From Paracoccaceae bacterium (lineage in GTDB: Bacteria; Pseudomonadota; Alphaproteobacteria; Rhodobacterales; Rhodobacteraceae), in contig JAMWZC010000004.1 of NCBI GenBank assembly GCA_024304985.1, forward strand, positions 186,001-250,000: 64,000 bases of DNA, given 5' to 3'. The position numbers and the translations under genes were made by a program. This document shows, piece by piece, positions 18,477-28,043 of this stretch. The stretch's first letter is position 1; every line of letters starts with the position of its first letter. The notes under the pieces are model-generated. The model had not been told where the DNA came from, did not search any database, and worked only from the letters and a program-made list of their open reading frames with translations.

Positions 18477-18890
18477 TCACGCGGCGACGTCGGGCTGCTT
18501 GAGAAGCTGGACGCCGTTGATCTGCCAACCCTCGGGCGTCTGGATCATCTGATAGTCAAGAATATGCACGCGCCCCGCGCCGTCCACGATCTGCACCTTC
18601 TGCCAGATCGCACCCGCAATCTCGCGCTGCTCCAGATAAGTCACCGCGCCGGGGCGCCAGACCATCGGATAGCCTTGCCTGACCATCGCACCAAAGTTTT
18701 CGGGCGTGCGGAAGATGTTCTTGATCGTCGGGCTGGCGAATTCAAACGCTGCGCCGAAGTCATCGGCCTTGAAGGCGTCCAGCTGCCGGGTAATCGTGTC
18801 TTCGATCCCCCGGTCCTGCGCGATGACCGGATTGCCGGCCAGCATCGTCGCCAGAACCAGCACCGCCATCATACGTCCCCATGCCTGCAT
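18477..18890 (-). CDS. exported DUF4864 family protein
   Basis: Start ATG 18890 has GGAGGATCAG just upstream and gives a 137-residue protein with a signal peptide (MMAVLVLATMLAGNPVIAQ). The mature part (IEDTITRQLDAFKADDFGAAFEFASPTIKNIF ... WQINGVQLLK) has the NTF2-like layout of DUF4864, common in Rhodobacteraceae. No active site is evident. It lies 62 bases after lysK on the same strand and could be cotranscribed. Confidence 0.8.
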   Translation of the reverse strand: MQAWGRMMAVLVLATMLAGNPVIAQDRGIEDTITRQLDAFKADDFGAAFEFASPTIKNIFRTPENFGAMVRQGYPMVWRPGAVTYLEQREIAGAIWQKVQIVDGAGRVHILDYQMIQTPEGWQINGVQLLKQPDVAA

Positions 18891-18951
18891 GTCTGATCCT
18901 CCGCCGCATAGCAGAGGATCAGCTAGTCCGGTGTGACGCGACGTCAATGTC

Positions 18952-20526
18952 TCAGGTCAGATCGCCTGCCAGCGCGCGGTCGATCAGGGCCACGGTTTCA
19001 TCCACGCCATAAAGCGCGATGAACCCGCCGAAACGCGGGCCTTGGCTCGCCCCCAGAAGCACCTCGTAAAGCGCCGTGAACCAGTCGCGCAACGGATCGA
19101 ACCGGTCGCGCCCCACGGCAAAGACCAGCCCCTGCAACGCCTCGGCATCCAGTCCGCCATCCCATGTCTTGAGCTGATCGCGCAGGTCAACCAACGCCTC
19201 ACGCTCCAGATCGCTGGGGGCGCGGTAGACCTTATGCGGCTTCACGAAGTCATTGTAATAGCGCACGGCGAAACCCGCAGCCTGATCCAGATCGGGATGC
19301 GTCTCGGGGGCAGCCTCGGGCGCGTAACGCTGGATGAATCCCCAAAGCTTCGATTTCTCCTCGGCCGCCGATACCGACGCAAGGTTGAGCAGCATCGAGA
19401 AGGGCACCACCATCCGGCTTTCCGGCGGGTTGCCGCCGTGAATATGCCAGACGGGGTTGTTCACCTTGCCGGACGCATCCTGATCGGGATAGGCGCGCAA
19501 CTGCTGATGATATTCATCCACCGCGCGCGGGATGACGTCGAAATGCATCCGCTTGGCGGTCTTGGGCTTCTGATACATGAAATAGGACAGCGATTCCGTG
19601 CTGGCATAGGTCAGCCATTCGTCGATGGTCAGACCGTTCCCCTTGGATTTGCTGATCTTTTCACCGTTCTCATCCAGAAACAGCTCATAGGTGAAATGCT
19701 CGGGCTTGCGCCCGCCAAGGATCTCGCAGATGCGGTCATAGATCGGCGTATTGGTGCTGTGATCCTTGCCATACATCTCGAAATCCACATCCAGAGCAGC
19801 CCAGCGCGCGCCGAAATCAGGTTTCCATTGCAGTTTCACATTGCCGCCCGTGACCGGCAGCGTCCATTCGCGGCCCGTTTCATCGTCAAAGGTGATGGTG
19901 CCGTCCTTGGCGTTCACCTCTTTCATCGGCACATAGAGCACGCGCCCGGTTTCGGGATGGATCGGCAGGAAGATGGAATAGGTCTGCTGGCGTTCTTCAC
20001 GCAGGGATTTCAGCATGACCTCCATCAGCGCGTCATAGCGTTCCGCCGCGCGCAGCAGCACCGTGTCGAACTGCCCGGTCTTGTAGAATTCGGTGGCGCT
20101 GATGAACTCGTATTCAAACCCGAACGTGTCCAGAAACCGCCGCAACATGGCGTTGTTGTGATGACCAAAACTTTCATACTGTCCGAAAGGATCGGGCACC
20201 GATGTCAGCGGGCGTTGCAGATGCTCGCGCAGCATCTCGGGGTTGGGGACGTTGTCGGGCACCTTGCGCATTCCGTCCACGTCATCGGAAAAACAGATCA
20301 GCCGCGTCGGGATGTCCGAAATCAGCTCGAACGCGCGACGGATCATCGTTGTGCGCGCCACCTCGCCGAAGGTGCCGATATGCGGCAAGCCGGACGGGCC
20401 ATAACCCGTCTCGAACAGAACATGCCCCTTGGCGGGCGGGGCCTTTTCATAACGTTTGACCAGTTTGCGCGCTTCCTCAAACGGCCAGGCTTTCGAGGCA
20501 AGGGCGGCGTCGCGCAAATCGGTCAT
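18952..20526 (-). CDS. lysK: lysyl-tRNA synthetase, class I
   Basis: Charges tRNA-Lys. It is the archaeal-type class I enzyme, which most alphaproteobacteria use in place of the class II LysS. The 524-residue protein carries the class I signatures HIGT (49-52, in [10 protein letters not shown]) and KISKS (290-294), the FETGYGPSG opening and a helical anticodon-binding C-terminus. ATG 20526 with GGATGGAGA upstream was chosen. Full length, no oddities. Confidence 0.95.
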   Translation of the reverse strand: MTDLRDAALASKAWPFEEARKLVKRYEKAPPAKGHVLFETGYGPSGLPHIGTFGEVARTTMIRRAFELISDIPTRLICFSDDVDGMRKVPDNVPNPEMLREHLQRPLTSVPDPFGQYESFGHHNNAMLRRFLDTFGFEYEFISATEFYKTGQFDTVLLRAAERYDALMEVMLKSLREERQQTYSIFLPIHPETGRVLYVPMKEVNAKDGTITFDDETGREWTLPVTGGNVKLQWKPDFGARWAALDVDFEMYGKDHSTNTPIYDRICEILGGRKPEHFTYELFLDENGEKISKSKGNGLTIDEWLTYASTESLSYFMYQKPKTAKRMHFDVIPRAVDEYHQQLRAYPDQDASGKVNNPVWHIHGGNPPESRMVVPFSMLLNLASVSAAEEKSKLWGFIQRYAPEAAPETHPDLDQAAGFAVRYYNDFVKPHKVYRAPSDLEREALVDLRDQLKTWDGGLDAEALQGLVFAVGRDRFDPLRDWFTALYEVLLGASQGPRFGGFIALYGVDETVALIDRALAGDLT

Positions 20527-20660
20527 GTCAGTCTCCATCCGTGGCGGGACATGTGGCGGGGAACCGCGCAGATCGCGCGGCGTCAAATGAGGCTTCCTAT
20601 TGCTCCGCCCCCTGACAGTCAATATTCTGCACTGCAACATGACCTTTCAGGACGAATGAA

Positions 20661-21086
20661 ATGACGGACGCAGTGCCACACCCGCTCAGCCCACAGGATT
20701 GCCTCGTGGCCGTCATGATCGCAGTCTCGCTGTCGGACGAGGATATCCGCACCTCGGAACTGGTCCGGATACAGGCGACGGTGAACCATCTGCCGATCTT
20801 CGCGGAATATGACACCGACCGGATGCGCCGGATGGCGCAGACAGTGTTCGATCTTTTCTCGGAAGAGGACGGGCTGGACGCGCTGTTCGGACTGGTGCGC
20901 GACAACCTGCCCGAGCATCTGTTCGAGACAGCCTATGCGCTGGCCTGCGATGTGGCCGCTGCCGACGGCAGGATCCTTGAAACGGAATTGCGCCTGCTGG
21001 AAGAGATCCGGTACGAGTTGAACATCGACCGGCTCCATGCGGCGGCAATCGAACGTGGTGCACGCGCGCGACACATGCGCGCCTGA
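20661..21086 (+). CDS. TerB-family tellurite resistance-like protein
   Basis: A 141-residue all-helical protein with the acidic metal-binding pattern of TerB domains: MIAVSLSDEDIRTSEL near the start and CDVAAADGRILETELRLLEEI near the end, giving two DG/E-rich helices. In stand-alone form its function is unknown; no other ter genes are nearby. Divergent from lysK with 134 bases between starts. Cytoplasmic. Confidence 0.85.
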   Translation: MTDAVPHPLSPQDCLVAVMIAVSLSDEDIRTSELVRIQATVNHLPIFAEYDTDRMRRMAQTVFDLFSEEDGLDALFGLVRDNLPEHLFETAYALACDVAAADGRILETELRLLEEIRYELNIDRLHAAAIERGARARHMRA

Positions 21087-21177
21087 TCACCCGGCGGTCA
21101 CCTGCGCGCTTGAACGCCGCACTGAAACTGGCAGACTGGAACTATTGATCCAATGCCATTTTCCAAGGGAGGCTGCC

Positions 21178-21252
21178 ATGTCGCGCCCCGTGCTTCTTGT
21201 AACCGGACTTTTGATTCTTTGTGCAGTGTCGATCATCGGCGCAGCGGGATAG
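21178..21252 (+). CDS. predicted small membrane protein, 24 residues
   Basis: AAGGGAGG is placed 6 bases before an ATG that opens a 24-residue frame (MSRPVLLVTGLLILCAVSIIG...) ending in TAG at 21250. The product is one hydrophobic span with a short basic N-terminus, as in many bacterial single-span microproteins. The ribosome site is much better than chance would give for such a short frame. No homologue can be named. Confidence 0.45.
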   Translation: MSRPVLLVTGLLILCAVSIIGAAG

Positions 21253-21459
21253 TGCAGAAAGCAGGCCATCATGGCCGATGCGCAGAGCGCCTTGCCTGAT
21301 ATCTTGTTGCCCTTGGGTCACAACTCAGGCTGAAGCGCCGCCTTGACCAATCCACGGTTGAAGAATCGTCTCCGGCAAGACTACCTCGTCTGTCGTGAGG
21401 GGCAGCGATGCCTGCCTTCACTTGTGTTCATGTGTTAAATAGTGACGGAGTTATAAGTC

Positions 21460-22095
21460 GTGAAACACCCCCTCTTTCTTGCCACACTGATGATGTCAGG
21501 CATCGCGACCTCTGTCGCGGCGCAAAGCCTTCAGGACCTCTCGGTCGAGGCCGGGCTGTCTACCCTTGGCGTGTATATCGCGCCGAAATTCGACGTCGCC
21601 CCCAAGTGGCAGGCGCGCGTGCCGCTGTATCTGGGATCTGTCTCGGATACGTTCGATGTGGACGGCAACGATGTCGCAGGCAAGTTCACCTCGAATTCCA
21701 TCGCACTGATGGCCGATTATGCCATCGGCAATGCCGGCTTCCGTCTGTCCGGCGGTGTATCCTTCGGCGGCTACAAGCTGGAAGGCAGCGCCTCAAACCT
21801 GACGATCGAGGGGAATACCTATAGCGGAAGCTTCTCGGCCGAGTTGAAGCAGAAGAACGAGATCGCCCCCGTTCTCGCTGTCGGATATACACTTCCTTTG
21901 GGGGAAAACTGGGGCATCGTCGCCGAGATTGGCGCGCGGATCACCAGTCTTGAAATCAGCACGACAGGTCAGGATTTGATAGCCGACGCGGCGGAACGCG
22001 CGCAGTTCAACGCGGACCTTGCACAGGCCAATCGCGACCTGAGCGACGTCAAGTTTCTGCCCTTCGTGACGTTGGGCGTATCCTACAACTTCTGA
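21460..22095 (+). CDS. outer-membrane beta-barrel protein of unknown function
   Basis: Starts at GTG 21460 behind GGAG. A signal peptide (to about SVAAQ, residue 22) is followed by alternating strands (FRLSGGVSFGGYKLEG, APVLAVGYTLPLGENWGIVAEIGARI) and a C-terminal Phe (LGVSYNF), the outer-membrane targeting signature. At 211 residues it resembles small OmpW/OmpA-barrel-like proteins with about eight strands, but I do not recognise the exact family. Transcribed alone. Confidence 0.7.
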   Translation: MKHPLFLATLMMSGIATSVAAQSLQDLSVEAGLSTLGVYIAPKFDVAPKWQARVPLYLGSVSDTFDVDGNDVAGKFTSNSIALMADYAIGNAGFRLSGGVSFGGYKLEGSASNLTIEGNTYSGSFSAELKQKNEIAPVLAVGYTLPLGENWGIVAEIGARITSLEISTTGQDLIADAAERAQFNADLAQANRDLSDVKFLPFVTLGVSYNF

Positions 22096-22153
22096 AGACC
22101 ATATTCAGGGACAGTCCGATACCGCGCTTGCCGCGGTATCGGACGCCATGCTG

Positions 22154-23653
22154 TCAGACGCTGTAAAGCGTCCCCCAACGCTCCAGCAGGTCCTGCTGCA
22201 AAGCCTTGGCGCGCCGGTTCCAGCCTTGCGCGCCATTCGGCCTTTCACGTTCCGCACGCGGAATACTGTCGCGACGCTGCGCATCTGCGGAAAAAATGGC
22301 AAAAGCCAACGGCTTGCCCTTGTCGCGCGTCATGTAGCCGGCCAGTCCGCTGACGAAATTCAACGTCCCCGTCTTGGCGTTGACCTTGACCGGATGCCCG
22401 GCTGCGGTGCGCCCTTTGTCATCGCGCATCGGAAACTCGCGCAGCAGGCCCGGCAGCATTCCCTGCCGCCGCGCCCGCACAAGCGCCGCCACCATATCCG
22501 CCGCGGCCAGTCGTGACCTGTCGCCAAGCCCCGAATGATCCACCAGCGCCGGGGCCGACAAGCCCAGCGCAGAACTGGCCCAGCTGTTCATCGCACCGGC
22601 CGAGGCCGCCAGAGATGTCGGCCGCCCACCGCGCGCCTGCGTTGCGGCAAGGCCCACCATCTCGGCGGTCAGATTGGTGGAATAGCGCAGCATGTCGCGC
22701 AGGATCTCGGGCAGGGGCACGCTTTGATGGCGCACGATCACGCTTCCGCCCGGCAGGCTGCGTGCCACATCCTCGGCTGGCAGGCGGATACCCTGGGACC
22801 CGGCAAAGGTGCGGAACACCTCGCCGGCATAGACGTCGGGCCGCCGGACGGGCAACCAGCGAGCACCGCCCTTGCCCAGTGCCGATTGCGCCACCGTCCA
22901 TTGATCGACGCCCTGCGCGTCCGCATAGGTATAGACCGGCAGGTCGCGCGCCACGACCTGCATCCGCGCCACCCGCACATCCGGGCGATAACGGTCTGAC
23001 CGCGCGTCCATGGTGACGCCATATCCTTGTCCGTTGCGGACCCATTCGAAATGCACCCGATTGTGATTCAGCGACAGGCCGGACACGGCAGGGTTATATC
23101 CGACATGATCCGGCTGGCCCTCGTCGATCACGCGGGTATAGGGCAGCGCGCCGCCCCAGACGAGGAAGCGTCCACGCACTTCGCGCACACCCGCCGCCTT
23201 GAGCCCGGCCGCCAGTTCGGCCAGCGCGTTGGTATCCAGCAAAGGATCCCCACCCCCCGCCAGCACCAGATCCCCGCTCAGGATGCCGTTCTGCACCGGC
23301 CCGGTGGCAATGAGCCGCGTCTCGAACCGATGCGCCGGACCCAGCGTGTCCAGCGCATAGATCGCCGTCAGGGCCTTGACGACGCTCGCCGGCGGCAAGC
23401 CCCGCTGCGGCTGTCGCACTTCCAGCAATTCACCTGTTTCGGCATCGGCACAGGCAAAGACAACCTCTCCGCCCAGATTGGCCTTGGACACAAGCGCATC
23501 AATGGCAGGAACCGATGCGGCGCGCCCCCCGGCCGGGCGCAGCGCGGGGCGCAACGACTGTGAAGGGGCGTTGGCACAGGCCGGAACAGCCAGAAGCGTC
23601 ACGGCAGCGGCCGAACCGACCAGAAATCCACGTCTTGAAATCATGTCACTCAT
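22154..23653 (-). CDS. dacB: D-alanyl-D-alanine carboxypeptidase/endopeptidase (PBP4 type)
   Basis: Low-molecular-weight class C penicillin-binding protein acting in the periplasm on peptidoglycan stem peptides. All three catalytic motifs are present: S90-VVK (PPASVVKALTAIYALD), the SxN motif in YSTNLTAEM (about 330) and KTG (AKTGTLNFVSG, about 430). The N-terminus (ISRRGFLVGSAAAVTLLAVPAC) combines an RR motif with a possible lipobox Cys26, so Tat export or lipid anchoring are both possible. M4 is an alternative start. Normal family length (499). Confidence 0.92.
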   Translation of the reverse strand: MSDMISRRGFLVGSAAAVTLLAVPACANAPSQSLRPALRPAGGRAASVPAIDALVSKANLGGEVVFACADAETGELLEVRQPQRGLPPASVVKALTAIYALDTLGPAHRFETRLIATGPVQNGILSGDLVLAGGGDPLLDTNALAELAAGLKAAGVREVRGRFLVWGGALPYTRVIDEGQPDHVGYNPAVSGLSLNHNRVHFEWVRNGQGYGVTMDARSDRYRPDVRVARMQVVARDLPVYTYADAQGVDQWTVAQSALGKGGARWLPVRRPDVYAGEVFRTFAGSQGIRLPAEDVARSLPGGSVIVRHQSVPLPEILRDMLRYSTNLTAEMVGLAATQARGGRPTSLAASAGAMNSWASSALGLSAPALVDHSGLGDRSRLAAADMVAALVRARRQGMLPGLLREFPMRDDKGRTAAGHPVKVNAKTGTLNFVSGLAGYMTRDKGKPLAFAIFSADAQRRDSIPRAERERPNGAQGWNRRAKALQQDLLERWGTLYSV

Positions 23654-23710
23654 TCCTGAAACTTAGCCGCCCTGCCCCGTGACGGGCAAGCCCACATCCG
23701 CGTGACGAGC

Positions 23711-24316
23711 CTACGCCGCACCCCAGCCGCCCCGCGCCCGGATCGCGGATGACGAGATATCCATCAGCGGCGCGTTCACAAAACACCATGCAGGCGCCTC
23801 GGCCATGGCAAGGGTCCTGCTGGCAGACCCTTTGATCCGTGCCGCGCGAAAGATCCGCGCCGCACGCGAGGCCCGCGCAGGCAGGTTCTGCCCCGGTCGG
23901 GCCAGAACCCCGACCGGGACGCGCGCCATGATCTGTTGCCAGTCCTGCCAGCGATCGAACTGCACCAGATTGTCCGCCCCCATTAGCCAGACGAAACGCA
24001 CCCCGGGATAGGCGGTTTGCAAGGCGGTGATGGTCTGGGCGGTATAGCGCGTGCCGGCTTGCGCTTCGAAATCCGTGACGATGATGCGCGGATCATGGAT
24101 CATCGCCCGTGCCAGCGCGATCCGGTCCGCCATCGGAGCAGGCCCGCGCGCCTTGAGAGGGTTGCCGGGGCTGACCAGCCACCAGACGCGGTCCAGTCCG
24201 AACCGGCGCAGCGCGACCTTGGTGATATGCACATGTCCCGCATGGGCCGGATCGAAGGACCCGCCCAAAAGCCCGATCACCTGACCGGGCCGTGCATGGG
24301 GTATATCGTGACGCAT
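23711..24316 (-). CDS. nadD: nicotinate-nucleotide adenylyltransferase
   Basis: Transfers AMP to nicotinate mononucleotide in NAD biosynthesis. The 201-residue protein has the nucleotidyltransferase motif [13 protein letters not shown] (18-30) and the C-terminal ISSSAIR motif. ATG 24316 is preceded by GGAGAGG and was preferred to the longer frame. It is separated from dacB by 57 bases on the same strand and may be cotranscribed with it. Confidence 0.95.
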   Translation of the reverse strand: MRHDIPHARPGQVIGLLGGSFDPAHAGHVHITKVALRRFGLDRVWWLVSPGNPLKARGPAPMADRIALARAMIHDPRIIVTDFEAQAGTRYTAQTITALQTAYPGVRFVWLMGADNLVQFDRWQDWQQIMARVPVGVLARPGQNLPARASRAARIFRAARIKGSASRTLAMAEAPAWCFVNAPLMDISSSAIRARGGWGAA

Positions 24317-24474
24317 CACCTCTCCTGCCCGGAGCTTCTCTGGCGGCGCAGTTGTCAATGCCACGCCCGCTTTGTCAATCAGGTGCCGCAAGGCCCCGCA
24401 GCGCATTGCCCCCGCGCCCCATGATCGTTATCTACAGGGCCAAATCCACGCATTCCCCTCAAGGAGCAATCCGA

Positions 24475-26130
24475 ATGGCAGCCTATCAATACGTCTATCA
24501 TATGCAGGGCGTCTCCAAGACCTATCCCGGCGGCAAGAAATGCTTCGAGAACATTCACCTGAACTTCCTGCCGGGGGTCAAGATCGGTGTCGTCGGCGTC
24601 AATGGCTCGGGCAAGTCGACACTGCTCAAGATCATGGCCGGGATGGACAAGGATTTTCAGGGCGAGGCCTGGCATGCCGAAGGGGCCACCGTCGGCTATC
24701 TGCCGCAGGAACCGGAACTGGACCCGTCACTTGACGTGCGCGGCAACGTGATGCTGGGCGTGGCAGCCAAGAAAGCAATCCTCGACCGCTACAACGAACT
24801 CGCGATGAACTATTCCGACGAAACGGCTGACGAGATGGCCGCCTTGCAGGACAAGATCGACGCCGAGAACCTGTGGGATCTGGACAGCCAGATCGACATC
24901 TCGCTGGAAGCGCTGCGCTGCCCGCCGGACGACGCCGATGTGACCCTGCTGTCGGGCGGTGAAAAGCGCCGTGTCGCCCTGTGCAAACTGCTCCTGCAAG
25001 CCCCCGACATGCTGCTCTTGGACGAACCGACCAACCACCTTGACGCGGAAACCATCGCCTGGTTGCAGAACCACCTGATCGCCTATCCGGGCACGATCCT
25101 GATCGTCACCCATGACCGTTACTTCCTGGACGACATCACCGGCTGGATCCTCGAACTCGACCGTGGCCGTGGCATCCCCTATGAAGGGAACTATTCCAGC
25201 TGGCTGGAACAGAAGGCCAAGCGCCTGTCGCAGGAAGCGCGCGAAGACAAGTCCAAGCAGAAGACGCTGGAACGCGAACTGGAATGGATGCGGCAGGGCG
25301 CCAAGGCGCGGCAGGCCAAATCCAAGGCCCGCATCAACGCCTATAACGAAATGGCCAGCCAGTCCGAACGCGAAAAGCTCGCCAATGCCCAGATCGTCAT
25401 CCCGAACGGCCCCCGCCTTGGCAACAAGGTGATCGAGGTGAACGGCCTGAAGAAACACATGGGCGACAAGCTTCTGGTCGAAGACCTCAGCTTCTCGCTG
25501 CCGCCGGGCGGCATTGTCGGTGTGATCGGTCCCAACGGTGCGGGTAAAACCACACTGTTCCGCATCCTGACCGGGCAGGAGCAGGCCGATGAAGGCACGG
25601 TGGAATATGGCGACACGGTCAAGCTGTCCTATGTCGATCAGAACCGCGACGACCTGAACCCCAATGAAAACGTCTGGGAAGCCATCGCAGACGGGCAGGA
25701 CATCATCAAACTGGGCGACGCCGAGGTGAACGCGCGGGCCTATTGCTCTGCCTTCAACTTCAAGGGTGGCGACCAGCAGAAGAAAGTCTCGCTGCTGTCG
25801 GGCGGCGAACGCAACCGCGTGCATATGGCGCGGCTTCTGCGCTCGGGCGGGAACGTGCTGCTGCTTGACGAACCGACCAACGATCTGGACGTGGAAACCC
25901 TGCGCGCGCTGGAAGATGCATTGGTGGATTTCGCTGGCTGCGCCGTGGTCATCTCGCACGATCGCTTCTTCCTTGACCGGATCTGCACGCATATCCTCGC
26001 CTTCGAGGGCAACGCCCATGTCGAATGGTTCGAGGGCAACTTCGAGCAGTACGAGGAAGACAAGAAACGCCGCCTTGGTGCCGATGCGCTGGAACCCAAG
26101 CGGATCAAGTTCAAGAAGTTCACCCGGTGA
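24475..26130 (+). CDS. ettA: ABC-F translation factor EttA
   Basis: Energy-dependent translational throttle protein, which binds the ribosomal E site and couples translation to ATP level. Two ABC domains lie in one 551-residue chain: GVNGSGKST (41-49) with LLSGGEKRR and LLLDEPTNHLD, then GPNGAGKTT (about 350) with LLSGGERNR and LLLDEPTNDLD, joined by a charged linker (KAKRLSQEAREDKSKQ onward). No membrane segments. ATG 24475 has AAGGAG 8 bases upstream. Divergent from nadD. Confidence 0.95.
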   Translation: MAAYQYVYHMQGVSKTYPGGKKCFENIHLNFLPGVKIGVVGVNGSGKSTLLKIMAGMDKDFQGEAWHAEGATVGYLPQEPELDPSLDVRGNVMLGVAAKKAILDRYNELAMNYSDETADEMAALQDKIDAENLWDLDSQIDISLEALRCPPDDADVTLLSGGEKRRVALCKLLLQAPDMLLLDEPTNHLDAETIAWLQNHLIAYPGTILIVTHDRYFLDDITGWILELDRGRGIPYEGNYSSWLEQKAKRLSQEAREDKSKQKTLERELEWMRQGAKARQAKSKARINAYNEMASQSEREKLANAQIVIPNGPRLGNKVIEVNGLKKHMGDKLLVEDLSFSLPPGGIVGVIGPNGAGKTTLFRILTGQEQADEGTVEYGDTVKLSYVDQNRDDLNPNENVWEAIADGQDIIKLGDAEVNARAYCSAFNFKGGDQQKKVSLLSGGERNRVHMARLLRSGGNVLLLDEPTNDLDVETLRALEDALVDFAGCAVVISHDRFFLDRICTHILAFEGNAHVEWFEGNFEQYEEDKKRRLGADALEPKRIKFKKFTR

Positions 26131-26261
26131 TCCGGATGCGGGCGGGCTTGCCTGAAAGGCACGGCCCGCCCGCAAACGCCCGGTCAGGGCTTGCCATCTC
26201 TTGAACGAATCCCCCTGCGATGGCACATCTTTCGTATAGCCATCAAGGATTTGCCCCCGCC

Positions 26262-26828
26262 ATGATCTCTCGTCGCAATCTCATTGCCTCCACACTCGCC
26301 GCCGCCGCCCTGCCGCAGACGGTGTTCGCGCAGGCCAAGACCTTTACCCTGAACCCGCGTTTCGCGCCGCAGGAAGTGAACATCGACTCCAAATACGGTG
26401 TCGGTCAGCTTCTGGTGCTGCCACGCGCGCATTTTCTGTATTTCGTGACCGACAGCGGCCGCGCCCGCCGCTATGGCGTGGGCGTGGGCAAGGCCGGGCT
26501 GGAATTCACCGGCACCGCGACCATCGACGTCAAGAAACAATGGCCCACATGGCGCCCCACGAATGAGATGATCGAACGCGATCCTCGCGCCTATGCCAAG
26601 TTCGTGGACAACGATTATGTTCAGCCAGGCGGTCCGGGCAACCCGCTGGGCGCGCGGGCGCTCTATCTGTTCCAGAACGGGCGCGACACCTTCTTCCGCA
26701 TCCACGGCACGACGGAACCGCAGAGCATCGGGCGCTCCGTCTCGAACGGATGTATCCGCATGATCAACGACCATGTGATCGACCTGTACGAGCGTGTGCC
26801 GGTGGGCACGGTCGTCACCGTTCTCTGA
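26262..26828 (+). CDS. L,D-transpeptidase (YkuD family)
   Basis: A periplasmic peptidoglycan cross-linking or remodelling enzyme. The catalytic region reads FRIHGTTEPQSIGRSVSNGCIRM, with Cys in SNGCIR as nucleophile and the HGT histidine. The N-terminus (MISRRNLIASTLAAAALPQTVFAQA) is an export signal with twin Arg. ATG 26262 begins this signal; an in-frame ATG at 26220 is possible but adds an unlikely extension. 188 residues, usual for a single-domain YkuD enzyme. A strong terminator follows. Confidence 0.9.
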   Translation: MISRRNLIASTLAAAALPQTVFAQAKTFTLNPRFAPQEVNIDSKYGVGQLLVLPRAHFLYFVTDSGRARRYGVGVGKAGLEFTGTATIDVKKQWPTWRPTNEMIERDPRAYAKFVDNDYVQPGGPGNPLGARALYLFQNGRDTFFRIHGTTEPQSIGRSVSNGCIRMINDHVIDLYERVPVGTVVTVL

Positions 26829-26853
26829 TCCGTGCAGATTGCAGAAACACAAA

Positions 26854-26882
26854 AGGGGGCGCCATTGGCACCCCCTTTTTTC
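26854..26882 (+). terminator. rho-independent terminator after the L,D-transpeptidase gene
   Basis: GGGGGCGCC and GGCACCCCC pair around ATT and are followed by six T. It lies 25 bases past the stop codon at 26828. Confidence 0.85.
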
Positions 26883-26898
26883 ATGTCCTGACGCGACC

Positions 26899-27102
26899 TT
26901 ACTTGAAGGCGCAGCCGCTTTTCACACCCAGCCTGCGGAACACGCTGGCTGCGGGGCAGAATCCGGTGATCGAGGATTGGATCAGGTTCACCCCGATGAA
27001 AACGGTGAACCACATGAACAGCGGCGAAACCAGCGCCGTCAGCACCACGCTGAGCAGCACCATGAATCCTGCGAACATCATCACGCTACGGTCGAGTGTC
27101 AT
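26899..27102 (-). CDS. DUF2892 (YgaP-like) inner-membrane protein
   Basis: The 67-residue protein consists of two membrane spans (SVMMFAGFMVLLSVVLTALV and FMWFTVFIGVNLIQSS) and the signature GFCPAASVFRRLGVKSGC with paired Cys, as in the membrane part of the rhodanese protein YgaP. A sulfur-related role is possible but no rhodanese domain is attached. AGAAGGATGACAGG precedes ATG 27102. Confidence 0.8.
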   Translation of the reverse strand: MTLDRSVMMFAGFMVLLSVVLTALVSPLFMWFTVFIGVNLIQSSITGFCPAASVFRRLGVKSGCAFK

Positions 27103-27208
27103 TCCTGTCATCCTTCTGAGGGGCAGACACGACATGTATCTGCGTTGCCCTCAATCTAGCGAAAACAGAAATAACATTCAAGTATTGGAATACGAAAATC
27201 AGCGCGCC

Positions 27209-27451
27209 TTAGAGCAGGATCGACCAGACAAGATAGTTGGGCACCAGAAAGGCAAATGCGATGCAGAACAGTTTCGCGCCATGGACGATCTTCGGGAAAA
27301 GGCCGCGCCCTTCAGCCGCTTCGCCAAATCCCATCAGGCCAGCCATGACCGCATGACCACCGGCCATCTGCGACAGTTCCTTGCGCCGGATCGAGGCCAT
27401 CGCGGCTTCCCGTACTGCCGCCTGCCGCTGCGCTTCCTGTTCGCGTGCCAT
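27209..27451 (-). CDS. small membrane-anchored protein of unknown function
   Basis: 80 residues from ATG 27451 (ACGGAGGGA upstream). The N-terminal half is charged and helical (AREQEAQRQAAVREAAMASIRRKEL), the middle has G/M-rich AGGHAVMAGLMGFGE, and the C-terminus is one hydrophobic span (LFCIAFAFLVPNYLVWSILL). I do not recognise a family. It lies behind the DUF2892 gene on the same strand, 106 bases apart. Confidence 0.6.
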   Translation of the reverse strand: MAREQEAQRQAAVREAAMASIRRKELSQMAGGHAVMAGLMGFGEAAEGRGLFPKIVHGAKLFCIAFAFLVPNYLVWSILL

Positions 27452-27753
27452 GAAGATCCCTCCGTCCATTCCATTTCTCCTTGAAACTCCGTGCGGGGCA
27501 AGATGTGACGCGGTCTTGGATTGTCGAGTGCAGATCGCAAAAACGTCATGGAAATTCTGGCCAAGGGGCAGGATTTCGCAACGGTCGCGAATATGCTTGC
27601 TTGCCGGGGGTCAACCTGTCATACACCTGCGTGCTACGTTATTCTTTTTCGACCACTGTCTTCCGTCTTACGGCGCTCAGTCCTTCGATCCAGACCGACC
27701 AACGCCAGGCCATCGCACTTCGCGGATGGCGACCAAGACAGGAGACCACGGAT

Positions 27754-27960
27754 ATGGCCACAGGCACCGTGAAATGGTTCAACACCACTAAAGGCTTCGG
27801 CTTCATTGCACCCGATGGCGGCAGCAAAGATGTGTTCGTGCACATCTCGGCAGTCGAGCGTTCGGGTCTGACCGGCCTCGCCGACAACCAGAAAGTGACC
27901 TTCGACATCGAGTCGGGTCGTGATGGCCGCGAATCCGCGACCAACCTTTCGCTGGCATAA
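27754..27960 (+). CDS. cspA: cold-shock protein CspA family, copy 1
   Basis: A 68-residue nucleic-acid chaperone with RNP1 (KGFGFIAPD, from K13) and RNP2 (DVFVHISAV). It differs from the second copy at 28753 at only five positions (F15Y, T49K, S54P, T63V, L65I), so the two arose by a fairly recent duplication or are kept alike by conversion. AGGAG lies 9 bases ahead of the ATG. A terminator follows 30 bases after the stop. Confidence 0.95.
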   Translation: MATGTVKWFNTTKGFGFIAPDGGSKDVFVHISAVERSGLTGLADNQKVTFDIESGRDGRESATNLSLA

Positions 27961-27989
27961 GCGTCTGCCCCTCGGGGCATGAACGGACA

Positions 27990-28019
27990 CGGGCGCGCAG
28001 GCAACTGCGCGCCCGTTTT
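27990..28019 (+). terminator. rho-independent terminator after cold-shock gene 1
   Basis: CGGGCGCGCAG and CTGCGCGCCCG form a perfect 11-base stem around GCAA, followed by TTTT. It can also serve the convergent trxC only weakly, because the A-run on that side is absent. Confidence 0.88.
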
Positions 28020-28043
28020 CATTGTGCAGCAGAGGCTTGCGGG

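Noticed and set aside
26220..26261. upstream start of the L,D-transpeptidase
   Set aside because: Would place 14 polar residues ahead of a good export signal; ATG 26262 fits better.
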